Assembly (NCBI GenBank): GCA_026391835.1
Contig: JAPLDF010000024.1
Location: 1-40,279 of the forward strand
Origin: Bacteroidota bacterium
Lineage (GTDB): Bacteria > Bacteroidota > Bacteroidia > Bacteroidales > FEN-979
Direction of reading: 5' to 3'
Length of the DNA stretch: 40,279 nucleotides
Part shown: positions 26,222-36,321 of the stretch, piece after piece
Numbering within the stretch: position 1 is the first letter of the stretch
Layout: the number at the start of each line of letters is the position of its first letter
Position numbers and translations under genes: made by a program
Notes under the pieces: generated by a model
Database searches by the model: none
Told to the model about the DNA's origin: nothing
The model's input: only the letters and a program-made list of their open reading frames with translations

Positions 26222-26953
26222 TTATTGAAGATCAAACTCCTTGCAGAGCGCACCGATCAATGCGATTGCAGCTGTTTCATGTCGTTGCATGATAAAAATA
26301 TGCCTTTTAAATTCTCTTTTTTCATATAAGGCATTGGTATACAACTGATCCAATGTTTCTTCGGTTGGTGGCTTAATGAAAACAGGCCCGTTATAAGGTT
26401 GCTTCTTAAGTCTGGCAGCTATGAAATGTGGATTCTGGTTCTGCAGGCAGAAGGGGACCAGGTAATGAGACCTGTAATCAAGAAAAAGCCCTGCCATTTT
26501 CAGAATGTAGTTCTTATCATTTTCATACTCCGACATCCTCTTTACCTGGTCCTGCCTGAAATAGCGAAGGGATCCGGAATTTTTAACCTGGTCATAACTC
26601 CCGGTTTGTGGATCAAACATGTTGAAATTGGAAATTTTTTCAAAGCCAAGGACATGTATGAGTGAATCGTCCTGCACCTTTTCCGGTTTTTCCAATTCAG
26701 CCATCAGGGTATCAAGTTCACCAATGACGGCTGACAAGTGTTTTGTGGCCCTGTGCACCTCGCCGGTATCGGCCCTGAGATCGTCGATCATGGAAGCCGC
26801 CATCACTTTTGCCCGTTGATTTTCAATATAGTGTTCGCGCTGGTTTTCTACGAAAAAGCTAAGCGTAACTGCCAGGAACAGCATAACGAACTGAAAGAGG
26901 TACTCCTTCCATTTTTTATCTGAATGCACATGGCCATGAGGATGCACTTCCAT
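26222..26953 (-). CDS. Single-TM conserved protein of Bacteroidota (helical)
   Basis: A 243-residue protein. I chose the ATG at 26953 because the N-terminus then reads MEVHPHGHVHSDKKWKEYLF, as in the family I recall; the open frame continues 32 residues upstream without conservation. A His-rich start is followed by one membrane helix (FQFVMLFLAVTLSFFVENQR), then a long charged helical region (YIENQRAKVMAASMIDDLRA; VIGELDTLMAELEKPEKV). The C-terminal portion (GSLRYFRQDQVKRMSEYEND) is also helical. The protein is anchored in the inner membrane with the bulk outside the bilayer; function unknown. No gene overlaps suggest a partner. Confidence 0.7.
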   Translation of the reverse strand: MEVHPHGHVHSDKKWKEYLFQFVMLFLAVTLSFFVENQREHYIENQRAKVMAASMIDDLRADTGEVHRATKHLSAVIGELDTLMAELEKPEKVQDDSLIHVLGFEKISNFNMFDPQTGSYDQVKNSGSLRYFRQDQVKRMSEYENDKNYILKMAGLFLDYRSHYLVPFCLQNQNPHFIAARLKKQPYNGPVFIKPPTEETLDQLYTNALYEKREFKRHIFIMQRHETAAIALIGALCKEFDLQ

Positions 26954-27160
26954 TGGTCTTGGTCCTTTCTTTACTTGAATTTTACCGGGTCGTTTCTTTT
27001 GCACCAGGATATTATTTAGAATCAGCAAAAATAAGAAAAATTCCGTCACTGAATTTCAACATGTTGCACTTTGCTCAAAGGCCATGAATAATTGATCGCT
27101 GGTATACTGCACGTGAACGGAAAAATCCAGTGAACTGGCAGATATGAAAGACCTGTTAGA

Positions 27161-27207
27161 ATTTACTCAGCACGTTGAGTAAATTATCTCAACACCCTGA
27201 GATAATT
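27161..27207 (+). promoter_or_regulatory. Two tandem inverted repeats upstream of the AAA ATPase
   Basis: ATTTACTCA (27161-27169) pairs with TGAGTAAAT (27176-27184), and AATTATCTCA (27182-27191) pairs with TGAGATAATT (27198-27207). The two dyads overlap by three bases and end 23 bp before the ATG. They look like operator sites for a dimeric regulator or as alternative RNA hairpins in the leader; I recall similar TTTACTCA dyads in front of other genes of this ATPase family. Confidence 0.65.
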
Positions 27208-27230
27208 ATTGTATTTGCAAAAACACAATC

Positions 27231-27947
27231 ATGTTTCAGCGTCAATACTATATGAAAATCCAGGAAAGGATTGCATTGAAACGTAAGTTCATCCAGGTCC
27301 TGGTTGGTCCCCGTCAGGTTGGGAAAACGACGATCGTCCGGCAGCTTCTGGAAAAATATTCTTTCCCCTGGCATTATGCATCGGCGGATGAAGCTACCCA
27401 ACCTCTTTGGTTACAACAGCAATGGGAAACGACCAGGCTGAAGGCGCGGTCAGTGGAAACATCAGAAGTTTTGCTGGTGATCGATGAGATTCAAAAAATT
27501 CCTGATTGGAGCAACCAGGTAAAAATCCAATGGGATAAAGACAGCTTTGACCATGTTCCCATAAAACTGATCCTGCCTGGTTCGTCACAGCTCATGCTGC
27601 AAAAGGGTTTGAGTGAATCGCTGGCCGGGCGTTTTGAAGTCATCTATATTCCCCACTGGTCCTATACGGAAATGCATGATGCCTTTGGTTTTACGGCAGA
27701 TGATTTTATCTGGTTTGGAGGATATCCGGGTCCTGCCGATCTGATCTCTGACGAAAACCGCTGGAAGGAGTATATCCGTCATTCATTGACAGAGACAACC
27801 CTGATGCGGGATATATTATTAATGGTGAGAATCGACAAACCGGTTTTACTGCGTAACCTTTTCGACCTGGACTGTTCCTGGTCTGGCCAGGTCCTTTCGT
27901 CGGTAGAAGAATTTCTGGGTACCCCTGTGTCCAATCTATTCGATTAG
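27231..27947 (+). CDS. AAA ATPase (DUF4143-type), C-terminal part missing
   Basis: A 238-residue protein that begins in the manner of its family (MFQRQYYMKIQERIALKRKF IQ) and has Walker A GPRQVGKT (26-33), Walker B VLLVIDEIQ (DE at 85-86) and the sensor region LILPGSSQLML. Full-length relatives have 370-400 residues: the AAA domain, a winged-helix linker and the DUF4143 domain. Here the linker is reached (LLRNLFDLDCSWSGQVLS) and the sequence then ends in a short unrelated tail (LGTPVSNLFD). The missing third is not found in the next 160 bp, so it was deleted. Function of the family is poorly known; many members behave as single mobile cargo genes. It may be non-functional. Confidence 0.75.
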   Translation: MFQRQYYMKIQERIALKRKFIQVLVGPRQVGKTTIVRQLLEKYSFPWHYASADEATQPLWLQQQWETTRLKARSVETSEVLLVIDEIQKIPDWSNQVKIQWDKDSFDHVPIKLILPGSSQLMLQKGLSESLAGRFEVIYIPHWSYTEMHDAFGFTADDFIWFGGYPGPADLISDENRWKEYIRHSLTETTLMRDILLMVRIDKPVLLRNLFDLDCSWSGQVLSSVEEFLGTPVSNLFD

Positions 27948-27967
27948 TTCAAGGAACTATTCCTGGT

Positions 27968-27993
27968 AATTCGCGATTCGCGAATCGCGAATT
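27968..27993. repeat. Perfect 26-bp palindrome (TTCGCGA-rich)
   Basis: The half-site AATTCGCGATTCG is followed immediately by its exact reverse complement. It lies between the convergent ends of the ATPase gene and the giant gene. There is no T-run, so a plain terminator is less likely than a protein-binding or REP-type site. Confidence 0.8.
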
Positions 27994-28108
27994 GGGAAGC
28001 AATAAATATTTTTGCGCTACAGGATAATGGTCTGTGCACGATTGAATTAATCGGGTGATGGCGTTGGATTGGACGAGGATTGTGAAATTCGTTAAACAAT
28101 GAAAACGC

Positions 28109-31100
28109 TCATTCCTTCACAATCTTCCAGCAATAGCTTCTCCCATCACCCGAAACAACAACTTCGTAAACACCGGCAACCTGGTGTTCCAGGGAAATTG
28201 AATGGGTTCCCGACGAACGGAATAACCTGCTCATGATCTCCACACCAAGTATATTGAAAACCCTCACATTCACCGTGGAGCCGGAAGGCACCCGGGTCAG
28301 GTCCAGGGTCAGCATGCCCCGTGTGGGGTTTGGATAGAGGCTTATGCCTGTACCGGGATGTTCCGGAATACCGGTGCAGCCTTCGACCACGAGCGGGAAC
28401 AACTGTGAAATACGGCCCTCCCCGCAGTCGTTGATCCCGTATACCGAAATGTTTCCCGATGATGCAGTATCACTGAAATTCACCAGGATCTCAGGCGTGA
28501 AATACCCGTCAGTTATCTCTGCACCGGGAGGTAGCGACCAGATATATTCACTGGCATTTGGTATCCCGGCCACCCGGAAATGCACCCCGGCGTCGCCTCT
28601 GCACACCGTATCGCTTCCGGTAATGGCCCCGGCTTGTTCCGGCAGCGGTTTGACCGTCATTTCATTAAAAACAGGCTGGGAAAGGGTGCATCCTGCCGGG
28701 GTAACGTAGTTCACCCCGATCGTATGAACACCGGGCACCGACCAGGTGATAAAAACCCGGGGGGTTCCCTGTCCCGAAGTGATGGTACCTCCGCCGGTGA
28801 GGACCCACTGGTAGCCGGTCATCCCAAATTCCGTATGATACCCCACCGGATCGTTCCCTTCACACGGATTATTTTCGCCGCTGATGGAGGGGAAAGGCAA
28901 CGGATTAACCACGATGATTTTACAGGTCGGGCTTTCCGCCGGACAACCGGCCGTGGAGGTGTAGGTCACTGTAACACCGCGCTTCCCCGGGTCATTCCAT
29001 GTTACATGAATCGTGTCGGACCCCTGACCGGCGGTGATCACCCCGCCCTGCGAGATGTTCCAGGTATAGCCCGCCATGCCATTCTCCGTTACGTAAATGT
29101 TCGATGCAGATCCTGCACATGCTGAATCGGAACCCAGGATGCTGGGAACAGGCAAGGGATTTACAATAACCGGGAAAACAGGTGAAGGGAGCCCCATGCC
29201 ATTGGCATTGATCCCCTGCACGATGACATCGCCCGAAAGGGCCATGCCCGTATAATCGACGGTTATGGCATTGGTTCCCGAGCCCGTTGCAATGACGGCA
29301 CCGGGAGGAACGGTCCATTGGTATGTGGTGGCATACGGGATCGAATCAACGCTGTAAACAACCCCGTAGGTTTTCCGGCACACCTCCGCAATCCCGGTGA
29401 TGATCCCGGACGCCCCGGGGAGGGCTTGCACCTCCACCGCCTGGCATGTGGGAACGAAACCCTCACATCCTGCCGGATTTGAATAGTTAACACATATGCT
29501 CTGCGTTCCGGGTGAGGTCCAGCTAACTGTAACCGTGCTGGTTCCGCCGCCTGTAAAAATCATGCCTCCTGTAACATCCCAGTTGTATTCCAGCATGCCC
29601 GCCTCGGTCGAATAGAGAGCGGTTGTATTGACCAGGGCCGAAGAGGGACCGGAAATGGTGGGTTGCGGAAGAGCCCCTGCCAGAATGCCGGCCGTTGCCG
29701 TATCAGGGCATCCGCCTGCAATAACGATCAAGGTTACCAGGAAGTTGCCGGGCACGGAGAAGAGGTGCGACGGATTCTGCAGCGAAGAGGTGTCGCTTAC
29801 CCCGGATGCGGGATCCCCGAAATTCCATTGCCAGGAGATGCCCGGGCCGCTTCCGTTCAGCACGGTCGTGTCGGTAAACATTACAGGCAATCCGACGCAG
29901 GCCGGGAAGGAATTATTAAACCCGGCACCGGGTTTTTTTTCAATAACGACGACAGCCGTGTCAAAACTCCGGCATCCATCGGCCGCTGTGACTGTCAGTA
30001 CGGCCTGATAGGTTCCCGAAGCGGCATAGGAATGGCTGACATCAGGCGAGGCGGGTGGTACGATGGTATCTGTTACCCCATCACCGAAATCGTAAATCCA
30101 GCTGGCGATGCTCCCCACGGCGATCGTGCTGTTATCGTCAAACAATACCGGGCTGTTGGAGCAATTTTCGGCAAGTGCTGTGAAACTGGCCATGGGTCCG
30201 GGCGCAACCTGGACAGTGTGTGTCTTTTCAGAATAGCAGCCCATGTTTGAATAGGCTCTCATCGCAACCGTGTAGATGGCTGGTGAGGCGTACGAATGAA
30301 CCGGGTTCTGAATGCTGTCCACACCCCCGTCGCCGAAATTCCAGGTGTATTCCGCCACGGAATAGGGCGGAACGATGGAAGCCGTGCCTGAAAACGCCGT
30401 AAGATCCCCGGCACAACTATGCTGCCATGTAAAATCAGGAACGGGTGACGGAGATGAGCCCCGGGTTACGGTTAGGGTATCGTTGCCGATGTTGTCATCG
30501 AAATTCCCGGTCATCCAGCACTTGATCACGTATGTACCTGCAACGGAGAAATTGATCACCGGTGTAAAAGCAAAAACCGTATCCCCAAACACCCACCCAC
30601 CGATGGTCTGAGAATAGGGTGTTCCGCCATTCACGCTGTAGGCCAGGGGAATGGTGTTGTAGGGGATGTCGCCGAGCTGCCGGATCCTTACTGTAACATG
30701 CTCTCCGGCGGGATGCACGCATTCGCCGGAAGGATGAAGCACCTCCGTGATGCCGAAATCGACCTTGAATTCATCGGCCCCGATATCGGGCGATGACACA
30801 TTCCGTAAATCACCCTCAACATCACGGGTAATTCCCGGGATGGGCACACCCGCCCCGTTGAGATGTCGCTGGTAGACATGGAAACTGGTGTCGGAGGCGA
30901 AGTAGGGTTGAATGTTTTTCCCACTGGCCTCTCCACCGATCGCCGACTTCCAGGATGCGAAACTGGGGTAATTGACCCCGTTGATACACCCGAACCGTGC
31001 TGAGCCCGAATAGTAGTTGTTGTAATCCATAAAACTCCGCGTCGGAGCGGTTTGAAAATAGCAGCAATAGCCACCGCCAACACTCGAGAAAATGTTGTCA

Positions 31101-34100
31101 CGCGCGGTTATGGAGTCGCTGACATTCAGGAATAGTGCGGCACTCAAAGCATTTGTCGACCGGTTATTCAGTGAATTGAACGAAACGTTGATTTTTTTTG
31201 CTCCGTTCAGGCTGATCCCTTTCGTAATGTTACCTCCGCAGGTGTGGATGAAATTGTTCCGGATCCAGCCGTTAACCAACGAATTGCTGTTCCAAAAAGT
31301 GCCGGAATAATAAATATGAAATCCCTCATTGGTAATATTTAAAAGCTGGTTCTGTTCAACGACCAGCCAGGGATGACTATTTGTCATCTGGTAAAACTGG
31401 ATGCCGGTTTCAAGGTTCCGCATCAGATTTTTCCTGATTGTGATCGAATCTGATTCTGTAATAAAGAGATAAAGGCCGACCGGAGTCTGGGAAATGATAT
31501 TGTTGTCAAAAAGCAGGTTATCGTAGCTCATTTCCTGGGTATAGACACCCGCACAGAGCCCGTAGTGGAAGTTTCCAAGCACATTGCCCCTGCAGGAGAG
31601 GTTCGTGACCTCTTCGAGCAATAATCCATAAAATGCATTCCTCAGGTTGTTTGAATCAACCCGGACAACGGAGGAATTGACAATTTTAATGCTTTGTGAG
31701 ACATAGGCGTTCTGCGGGGTATTCGGATACAAATAACAATGGGATATGTTGATATCGTGTGCTCCTTCAATCCACACACCGGTGGAATAGTTGACCGATT
31801 TAACCGTAAGAGCCCGGATGGTTACAAAGTTCTGTCCGAGAAGGGAGATGGTCCCCGGGTAAGGCGTAAGAGTGGGTGGCTGGGCGATCACCACAGAGGC
31901 GCTGTCGCTGCTCTCCGATCCGAAGGTGATGGTGTGCAAGGCAGAACTGCCTTCAACCCCGTACAAGGCAAATGGTTCCGGATAAACGCCATTGCGGAAG
32001 CGGAAGGTGATGCTGCAGTTGATCGGCGTGTTATTTAAAACCTCCACCGCGTCGGACAATTTTACAAAATCGGGGTTGCTCCCGCCGATGGTGTAAACTC
32101 CGCAGAGCAAAGGATAAACACTCTTTTGCGCTGCAGTGTCATTGGCGTGGTTGCAGTCGGTCCCGTTGTTGGGATCTCTGGTCCAGGCCCGCAGCCTGTT
32201 CACCCCGGTCACAAAAGGATAACTCCCAAGTGAAACGATTGCAGTATCGCTGCCTGCAAGCGAACCCGTCCACGAAACAGGAGGTTGATTAACCCCATTG
32301 ATCCGGCATTGCAACGTTACTGAAGTCAGGATCTCTGTCCCCTGGTTTTGCAGAACCATCCTGACTTCCGCCTGTGAGCCGTTGAAGGGCGACACGGGCG
32401 CCACAATCGCATTGATCCCGGCATCAGCCATGCAGGGCGAGAATTCACGGGCCCCGATATCCGGATTGACCGGGTTCCGCAATGTGGAATCGATGTCATA
32501 AAGCACCCCGGTAACCGGTATGCCGGCATTGTTCAGCTGAACCTGGCCGGGTAAGGGTATCACTGCGGAAGCAATGAACGGATTGAGATTAAATCCATGC
32601 TGCTCTCCGCCCATGCGGTTTTGCCATGCACTGAAGGTTGTGAAAACGTTGCCGCCGAAGGTGCCGATCTTCCCTGAAATGCTGAAATAATCGTTGTAGT
32701 CGAGCGTGATCCCCGTTGTATCCATCCCCGATATATCTGCAGCAATACCGTTTCCCATCAACGAAAAAATATTGTTTTTCAAAATGATATTTGGTGTCGA
32801 TCGGATCCTGATGGCCCTCGATCCAGGCAGATCCTGCAAGAGATTTATGGTATTGAAGAAGAGGGATGTGTTTGTCCCGCCCGTCAGGTCAATCCCGGTT
32901 TGCTGAAAGATCCCGCTGCCTGTAATATAATTGTTGCCGATCGTTGAATTGGTGAACTCCCCGGTGATCCCGGTATAACTCTCAGCAGCCGAATTAATAA
33001 TCACCCGGTTGTTCATGATGTTGAAATTGACACCTACACCATAAATTCCGGTTTGCCGGTTGGGATAGTAAGTGTCGATATGGTTCACGAGGATCCGGTT
33101 ATTCAGGATATCGACATTGTTGTACCTGGTGATCGTGATGAAATTCACCGTGCAGTTCTTCACCAGCAGGTTTTGGCACGTATACCCATTTTTATCCGTA
33201 ACGAGCCCGTTCTCGATACATGAGTTGGTCACTGAGAAATTGCTGCAACTGCTGATTGACAGCGCCTGTTCTGAAAAACTTGTTCTTTTCAGGTAACAAC
33301 GATCGATCAGCACATGAAGTGAGTTGGACACATTGCATGTTGTATTATACCCCGACATCCAGCAGTTCAAAAGTTTAATATCATAGGAATTCGCGATCGA
33401 TGCTCCCTCGAAGTGGATTCCCCTGAACCGCATGTACTGGGCTCCGGCCAAGGACAGGGAGATGGATGCATTAATATAGACGGCCGATGAATCTCCCGAC
33501 TCCGACTGAAAAGTAATGGTGTTCACCGGTGAAGCGCCGCTGACATTGCCAAGCACAATCTGGTCGGTGTAGGTATTGTTGCGCAGAAGGAATGTAACAG
33601 GGCATGAAATTCCTCCTTTCACAAGATGGGTGAGGGCCTCCGTTATCGAGTTGAAGTCGGGACCGGCTCCCCCGATGGTAAAGGTTCCGCACATTTTGGG
33701 ATAAAAGACCGGCGTTCCGGAGATGTTGTTCAACGGGTTACAGTCCGGCATCCCGTTGGGATTTTCAGTCCACGCTTTCACCTCGTAGGTGGTGGTGGAA
33801 AGGAAGTTATAGTTTCCCAGGATGATCCCGGTCATGGCTCCCGGGAGCAACATGCCGGTCCAGGGGACTGCAGGTTGGGATATCCCGTTGACCGACCAGC
33901 GGATGGTAACAGAGGAAAGATTGACCTCTCCCTGGTTCTGGAGGATGGCCCTGACCTCCTGCACCCCCGGGAGCAGGGGTGCCTGGGGGGAGGTGATCTG
34001 GCTGATCCCGGCATCGGGTGAACATAACGCAAACTCCTTTGCGCCAATGTCCGGCATGATTGGGTTTCGCAATACCGAATCAATGTCGTACAGGATGCCC

Positions 34101-36205
34101 GGTACAGGATTCGCCGTGTTGTTGAGTAAAAACTGGTTGGGTTTCAGATTGCTTATCCCCGTGAAAAACGGACAGGCATAAACGGCATGGACCTCCTTCC
34201 CTGTAGCAGCCTGCCAGTCTGCCAGGGTGGCACAACTGGTGGCATAATACCTGCCGACACGCCCGGCACCGCTCCAGTAACCATTGTAATCCAGGTCCAG
34301 CGCAGGCATCGAATAGGCAACCACCGCGCAGTACCCTGCCAGGCTGCTGAAGATGTTGTTCTTAACTGTAATGTTCGCACCGCCGGAAACATAGAATGCC
34401 CTCGAATTCTCATCTTCGCTGCAATTGTTGATGTTATTGAAGACCACCCTGGTATTGGACGGATAGTTCAGCGATATCCCTGTCATGTTGCCGGCTCTCA
34501 TCGTTATGTAATTGTTCGCTATGGTACAGTTCGACGCCGAGGATGCAATCCCGGTATTTGGGACAGAGTCAATCCTGTTTCCTGACACCGTGAAAGGACC
34601 AGGCCCGGTAATGTTAATACAAGTTTTTGCCCCCCTGACCTGGTTGTTTAGAATGCGGATCGAGTCGCCGGCAATGTTGATCCCGAAATTATCGTAGGTG
34701 ATAAAATCCCTGATGATATTGTTCCGGATGGTGATGTTCGTCATGTAATAAGGCGACGAAGTATATTGCTGAATGATCCCTTGTTGAAGATACGACTCAA
34801 TCCGGTTATTCTCGATCAGGATATCCCGGCCTCCCCCCTCAAAATAGATCGCCCGGTCGTTGGTATAGGATCTCCCCATGATGAGGTTGTTTTTGATGGT
34901 AACATCGTGTGTTCCGTGCGCCATGCGGATGATGTAACTCCTGCCCTCATCCATCCGGCAACCGGAAATCGATATATGGCCGGCGGTGTTGAAAATATAA
35001 AACTCACCATGCGTCGTGATCTTTTTAACAAAAATATGGCTGACGTTGTTGATGGCAAACGAATTTGACAGGTATGGAACCTGGATGACAACCTTGGTAC
35101 TGTCGCCCGATTCAGATTTGATCGTCAGGGTGTTGGTGGCAGAGAGGCCCTGGATATCCATCAGGATAAACCCTTCGGTGTAGGTTCCGTTCCTGAGGTT
35201 TATTGTTGAGGGACATAGGATACCGGCCGCCGAGAGGTAGCCCACAGCGGATCCGATGGAGGGAAAGGTGGGGTTGGTCCCTCCTACCGTGACAATCCCG
35301 CACAAGGCTGCCTGTTTCGGCGACGCAATTGTATCATTGAAGTGGTAGGGATCGGGAATGCCGTTGGGATTGACTGTCCAGGCCTTTACCTGGTATACTG
35401 TATTCGGGGCAAAGGTAAACGATCCGATCGTGACATTGCTGATCGAACCACCCCTGGGCAGGTTCCCCGTCCACGAAAACGGTGGTTTTGCGACCCCGTT
35501 GACACTCCACTGAATGGTGGCGGAGGTGAGTGCCTGGTACCCGAAATTGGTAACAGTTACCGCGACGTTTTTTGGACCTGCTGCAAAGGGGGCTGCTGGC
35601 TGATCAAGGTTGGATATGCCCGCATCCACGCCAAGCGGGGAATATACCTGGATGTTGTCGATCTCCCAGTAACCCTCGCCGCTGCCCTCCCACTGAAACC
35701 GGACCTTTGCCGAATCGTTCCCCGCACAGTACGGGGTCAGATCCACGATTTCATGCCTGGGGTTGGTTGCTGTCGTAGTTGTAAACGAGGTCACTTCCTG
35801 CCAGCTCTGTCCGTTGAATGCCATGATTTTACCCGCAGCGCCGGCACCGGCTTTGAAATAGTGATCAAGAAAGAGGAGGCAATAGGACCCGGCGGCCCCG
35901 TTAAACAAAGGTGTTTCGAGGGCTGCCACTTCATTGCCCGCACCGGGCGGGTAATACCCTGCATCAAAGATAGCAAAGGGCGCGGTTATGGGGTAACCGG
36001 AGGGCTTGTTTCCCGGGTTGTCGAAATGCCATTTGTCTGCCGATGACCCGGTGATCACCAGATTGTTCCAACCTGCCGGTGGAGTGGTCTGCACAGCCGA
36101 TTGAAAATCTTCGTTCAGCAGGTAGATCTGTCCATATGCGAATGAATCCGCGATCACGATCATCAGAATGAACATGAAGCGATACTGGAGTGTTGCAGGT
36201 TTCAC
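28109..36205 (-). CDS. Giant T9SS-sorted adhesin-like protein
   Basis: About 2698 residues from the GTG at 36205 (MKPATLQYRFMFILMIVIAD is the signal peptide); an ATG at 36175 lacks a basic n-region, and the frame further upstream runs into element D, so neither is preferred. Order: a MAM/jelly-roll-like domain (LNEDFQSAVQTTPPAGWNN ... YWEIDNIQVYSPLG), a CARDB-like domain, three beta-helix modules (about 300-725, 835-1255, 1370-1810), each opening with CG(I/T/V)xTxGGxxPxF and closing with PDIGAxEF followed by a CARDB-like linker, three PKD domains (YTWNFGDGG, YDFGDG, WQWNFGDP), five Ig-like repeats (xYNWDVTGG, YQWTVPPGA, YTWNISQGG, YQWVLTGGG, YIWSLPPGA) and a T9SS tail (ISLYPNPTRGMLTLDL ... 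YCWKIVKE). It should be displayed or released as a long filament-like adhesin or polysaccharide-binding protein. No enzyme motif was seen. Confidence 0.9.
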   Translation of the reverse strand: MKPATLQYRFMFILMIVIADSFAYGQIYLLNEDFQSAVQTTPPAGWNNLVITGSSADKWHFDNPGNKPSGYPITAPFAIFDAGYYPPGAGNEVAALETPLFNGAAGSYCLLFLDHYFKAGAGAAGKIMAFNGQSWQEVTSFTTTTATNPRHEIVDLTPYCAGNDSAKVRFQWEGSGEGYWEIDNIQVYSPLGVDAGISNLDQPAAPFAAGPKNVAVTVTNFGYQALTSATIQWSVNGVAKPPFSWTGNLPRGGSISNVTIGSFTFAPNTVYQVKAWTVNPNGIPDPYHFNDTIASPKQAALCGIVTVGGTNPTFPSIGSAVGYLSAAGILCPSTINLRNGTYTEGFILMDIQGLSATNTLTIKSESGDSTKVVIQVPYLSNSFAINNVSHIFVKKITTHGEFYIFNTAGHISISGCRMDEGRSYIIRMAHGTHDVTIKNNLIMGRSYTNDRAIYFEGGGRDILIENNRIESYLQQGIIQQYTSSPYYMTNITIRNNIIRDFITYDNFGINIAGDSIRILNNQVRGAKTCINITGPGPFTVSGNRIDSVPNTGIASSASNCTIANNYITMRAGNMTGISLNYPSNTRVVFNNINNCSEDENSRAFYVSGGANITVKNNIFSSLAGYCAVVAYSMPALDLDYNGYWSGAGRVGRYYATSCATLADWQAATGKEVHAVYACPFFTGISNLKPNQFLLNNTANPVPGILYDIDSVLRNPIMPDIGAKEFALCSPDAGISQITSPQAPLLPGVQEVRAILQNQGEVNLSSVTIRWSVNGISQPAVPWTGMLLPGAMTGIILGNYNFLSTTTYEVKAWTENPNGMPDCNPLNNISGTPVFYPKMCGTFTIGGAGPDFNSITEALTHLVKGGISCPVTFLLRNNTYTDQIVLGNVSGASPVNTITFQSESGDSSAVYINASISLSLAGAQYMRFRGIHFEGASIANSYDIKLLNCWMSGYNTTCNVSNSLHVLIDRCYLKRTSFSEQALSISSCSNFSVTNSCIENGLVTDKNGYTCQNLLVKNCTVNFITITRYNNVDILNNRILVNHIDTYYPNRQTGIYGVGVNFNIMNNRVIINSAAESYTGITGEFTNSTIGNNYITGSGIFQQTGIDLTGGTNTSLFFNTINLLQDLPGSRAIRIRSTPNIILKNNIFSLMGNGIAADISGMDTTGITLDYNDYFSISGKIGTFGGNVFTTFSAWQNRMGGEQHGFNLNPFIASAVIPLPGQVQLNNAGIPVTGVLYDIDSTLRNPVNPDIGAREFSPCMADAGINAIVAPVSPFNGSQAEVRMVLQNQGTEILTSVTLQCRINGVNQPPVSWTGSLAGSDTAIVSLGSYPFVTGVNRLRAWTRDPNNGTDCNHANDTAAQKSVYPLLCGVYTIGGSNPDFVKLSDAVEVLNNTPINCSITFRFRNGVYPEPFALYGVEGSSALHTITFGSESSDSASVVIAQPPTLTPYPGTISLLGQNFVTIRALTVKSVNYSTGVWIEGAHDINISHCYLYPNTPQNAYVSQSIKIVNSSVVRVDSNNLRNAFYGLLLEEVTNLSCRGNVLGNFHYGLCAGVYTQEMSYDNLLFDNNIISQTPVGLYLFITESDSITIRKNLMRNLETGIQFYQMTNSHPWLVVEQNQLLNITNEGFHIYYSGTFWNSNSLVNGWIRNNFIHTCGGNITKGISLNGAKKINVSFNSLNNRSTNALSAALFLNVSDSITARDNIFSSVGGGYCCYFQTAPTRSFMDYNNYYSGSARFGCINGVNYPSFASWKSAIGGEASGKNIQPYFASDTSFHVYQRHLNGAGVPIPGITRDVEGDLRNVSSPDIGADEFKVDFGITEVLHPSGECVHPAGEHVTVRIRQLGDIPYNTIPLAYSVNGGTPYSQTIGGWVFGDTVFAFTPVINFSVAGTYVIKCWMTGNFDDNIGNDTLTVTRGSSPSPVPDFTWQHSCAGDLTAFSGTASIVPPYSVAEYTWNFGDGGVDSIQNPVHSYASPAIYTVAMRAYSNMGCYSEKTHTVQVAPGPMASFTALAENCSNSPVLFDDNSTIAVGSIASWIYDFGDGVTDTIVPPASPDVSHSYAASGTYQAVLTVTAADGCRSFDTAVVVIEKKPGAGFNNSFPACVGLPVMFTDTTVLNGSGPGISWQWNFGDPASGVSDTSSLQNPSHLFSVPGNFLVTLIVIAGGCPDTATAGILAGALPQPTISGPSSALVNTTALYSTEAGMLEYNWDVTGGMIFTGGGTSTVTVSWTSPGTQSICVNYSNPAGCEGFVPTCQAVEVQALPGASGIITGIAEVCRKTYGVVYSVDSIPYATTYQWTVPPGAVIATGSGTNAITVDYTGMALSGDVIVQGINANGMGLPSPVFPVIVNPLPVPSILGSDSACAGSASNIYVTENGMAGYTWNISQGGVITAGQGSDTIHVTWNDPGKRGVTVTYTSTAGCPAESPTCKIIVVNPLPFPSISGENNPCEGNDPVGYHTEFGMTGYQWVLTGGGTITSGQGTPRVFITWSVPGVHTIGVNYVTPAGCTLSQPVFNEMTVKPLPEQAGAITGSDTVCRGDAGVHFRVAGIPNASEYIWSLPPGAEITDGYFTPEILVNFSDTASSGNISVYGINDCGEGRISQLFPLVVEGCTGIPEHPGTGISLYPNPTRGMLTLDLTRVPSGSTVNVRVFNILGVEIMSRLFRSSGTHSISLEHQVAGVYEVVVSGDGRSYCWKIVKE

Positions 36206-36321
36206 AATTACGATTTTTGAAGAAGCCAATGGAAAATGTAAACCAGAAATCGAAATTTCGAAAATGTAATGGAAAAAACGAATAAATATACGGATTCTGA
36301 AGCAGGAAGTCAAGAGGTAGT

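Noticed and set aside
35342-36046. 234-codon plus-strand frame within the giant gene
   Set aside because: It mirrors the coding pattern of the minus-strand gene, is rich in Arg/Cys/Gly and has no recognisable domain. The same applies to many other antisense frames in 28109-36205.
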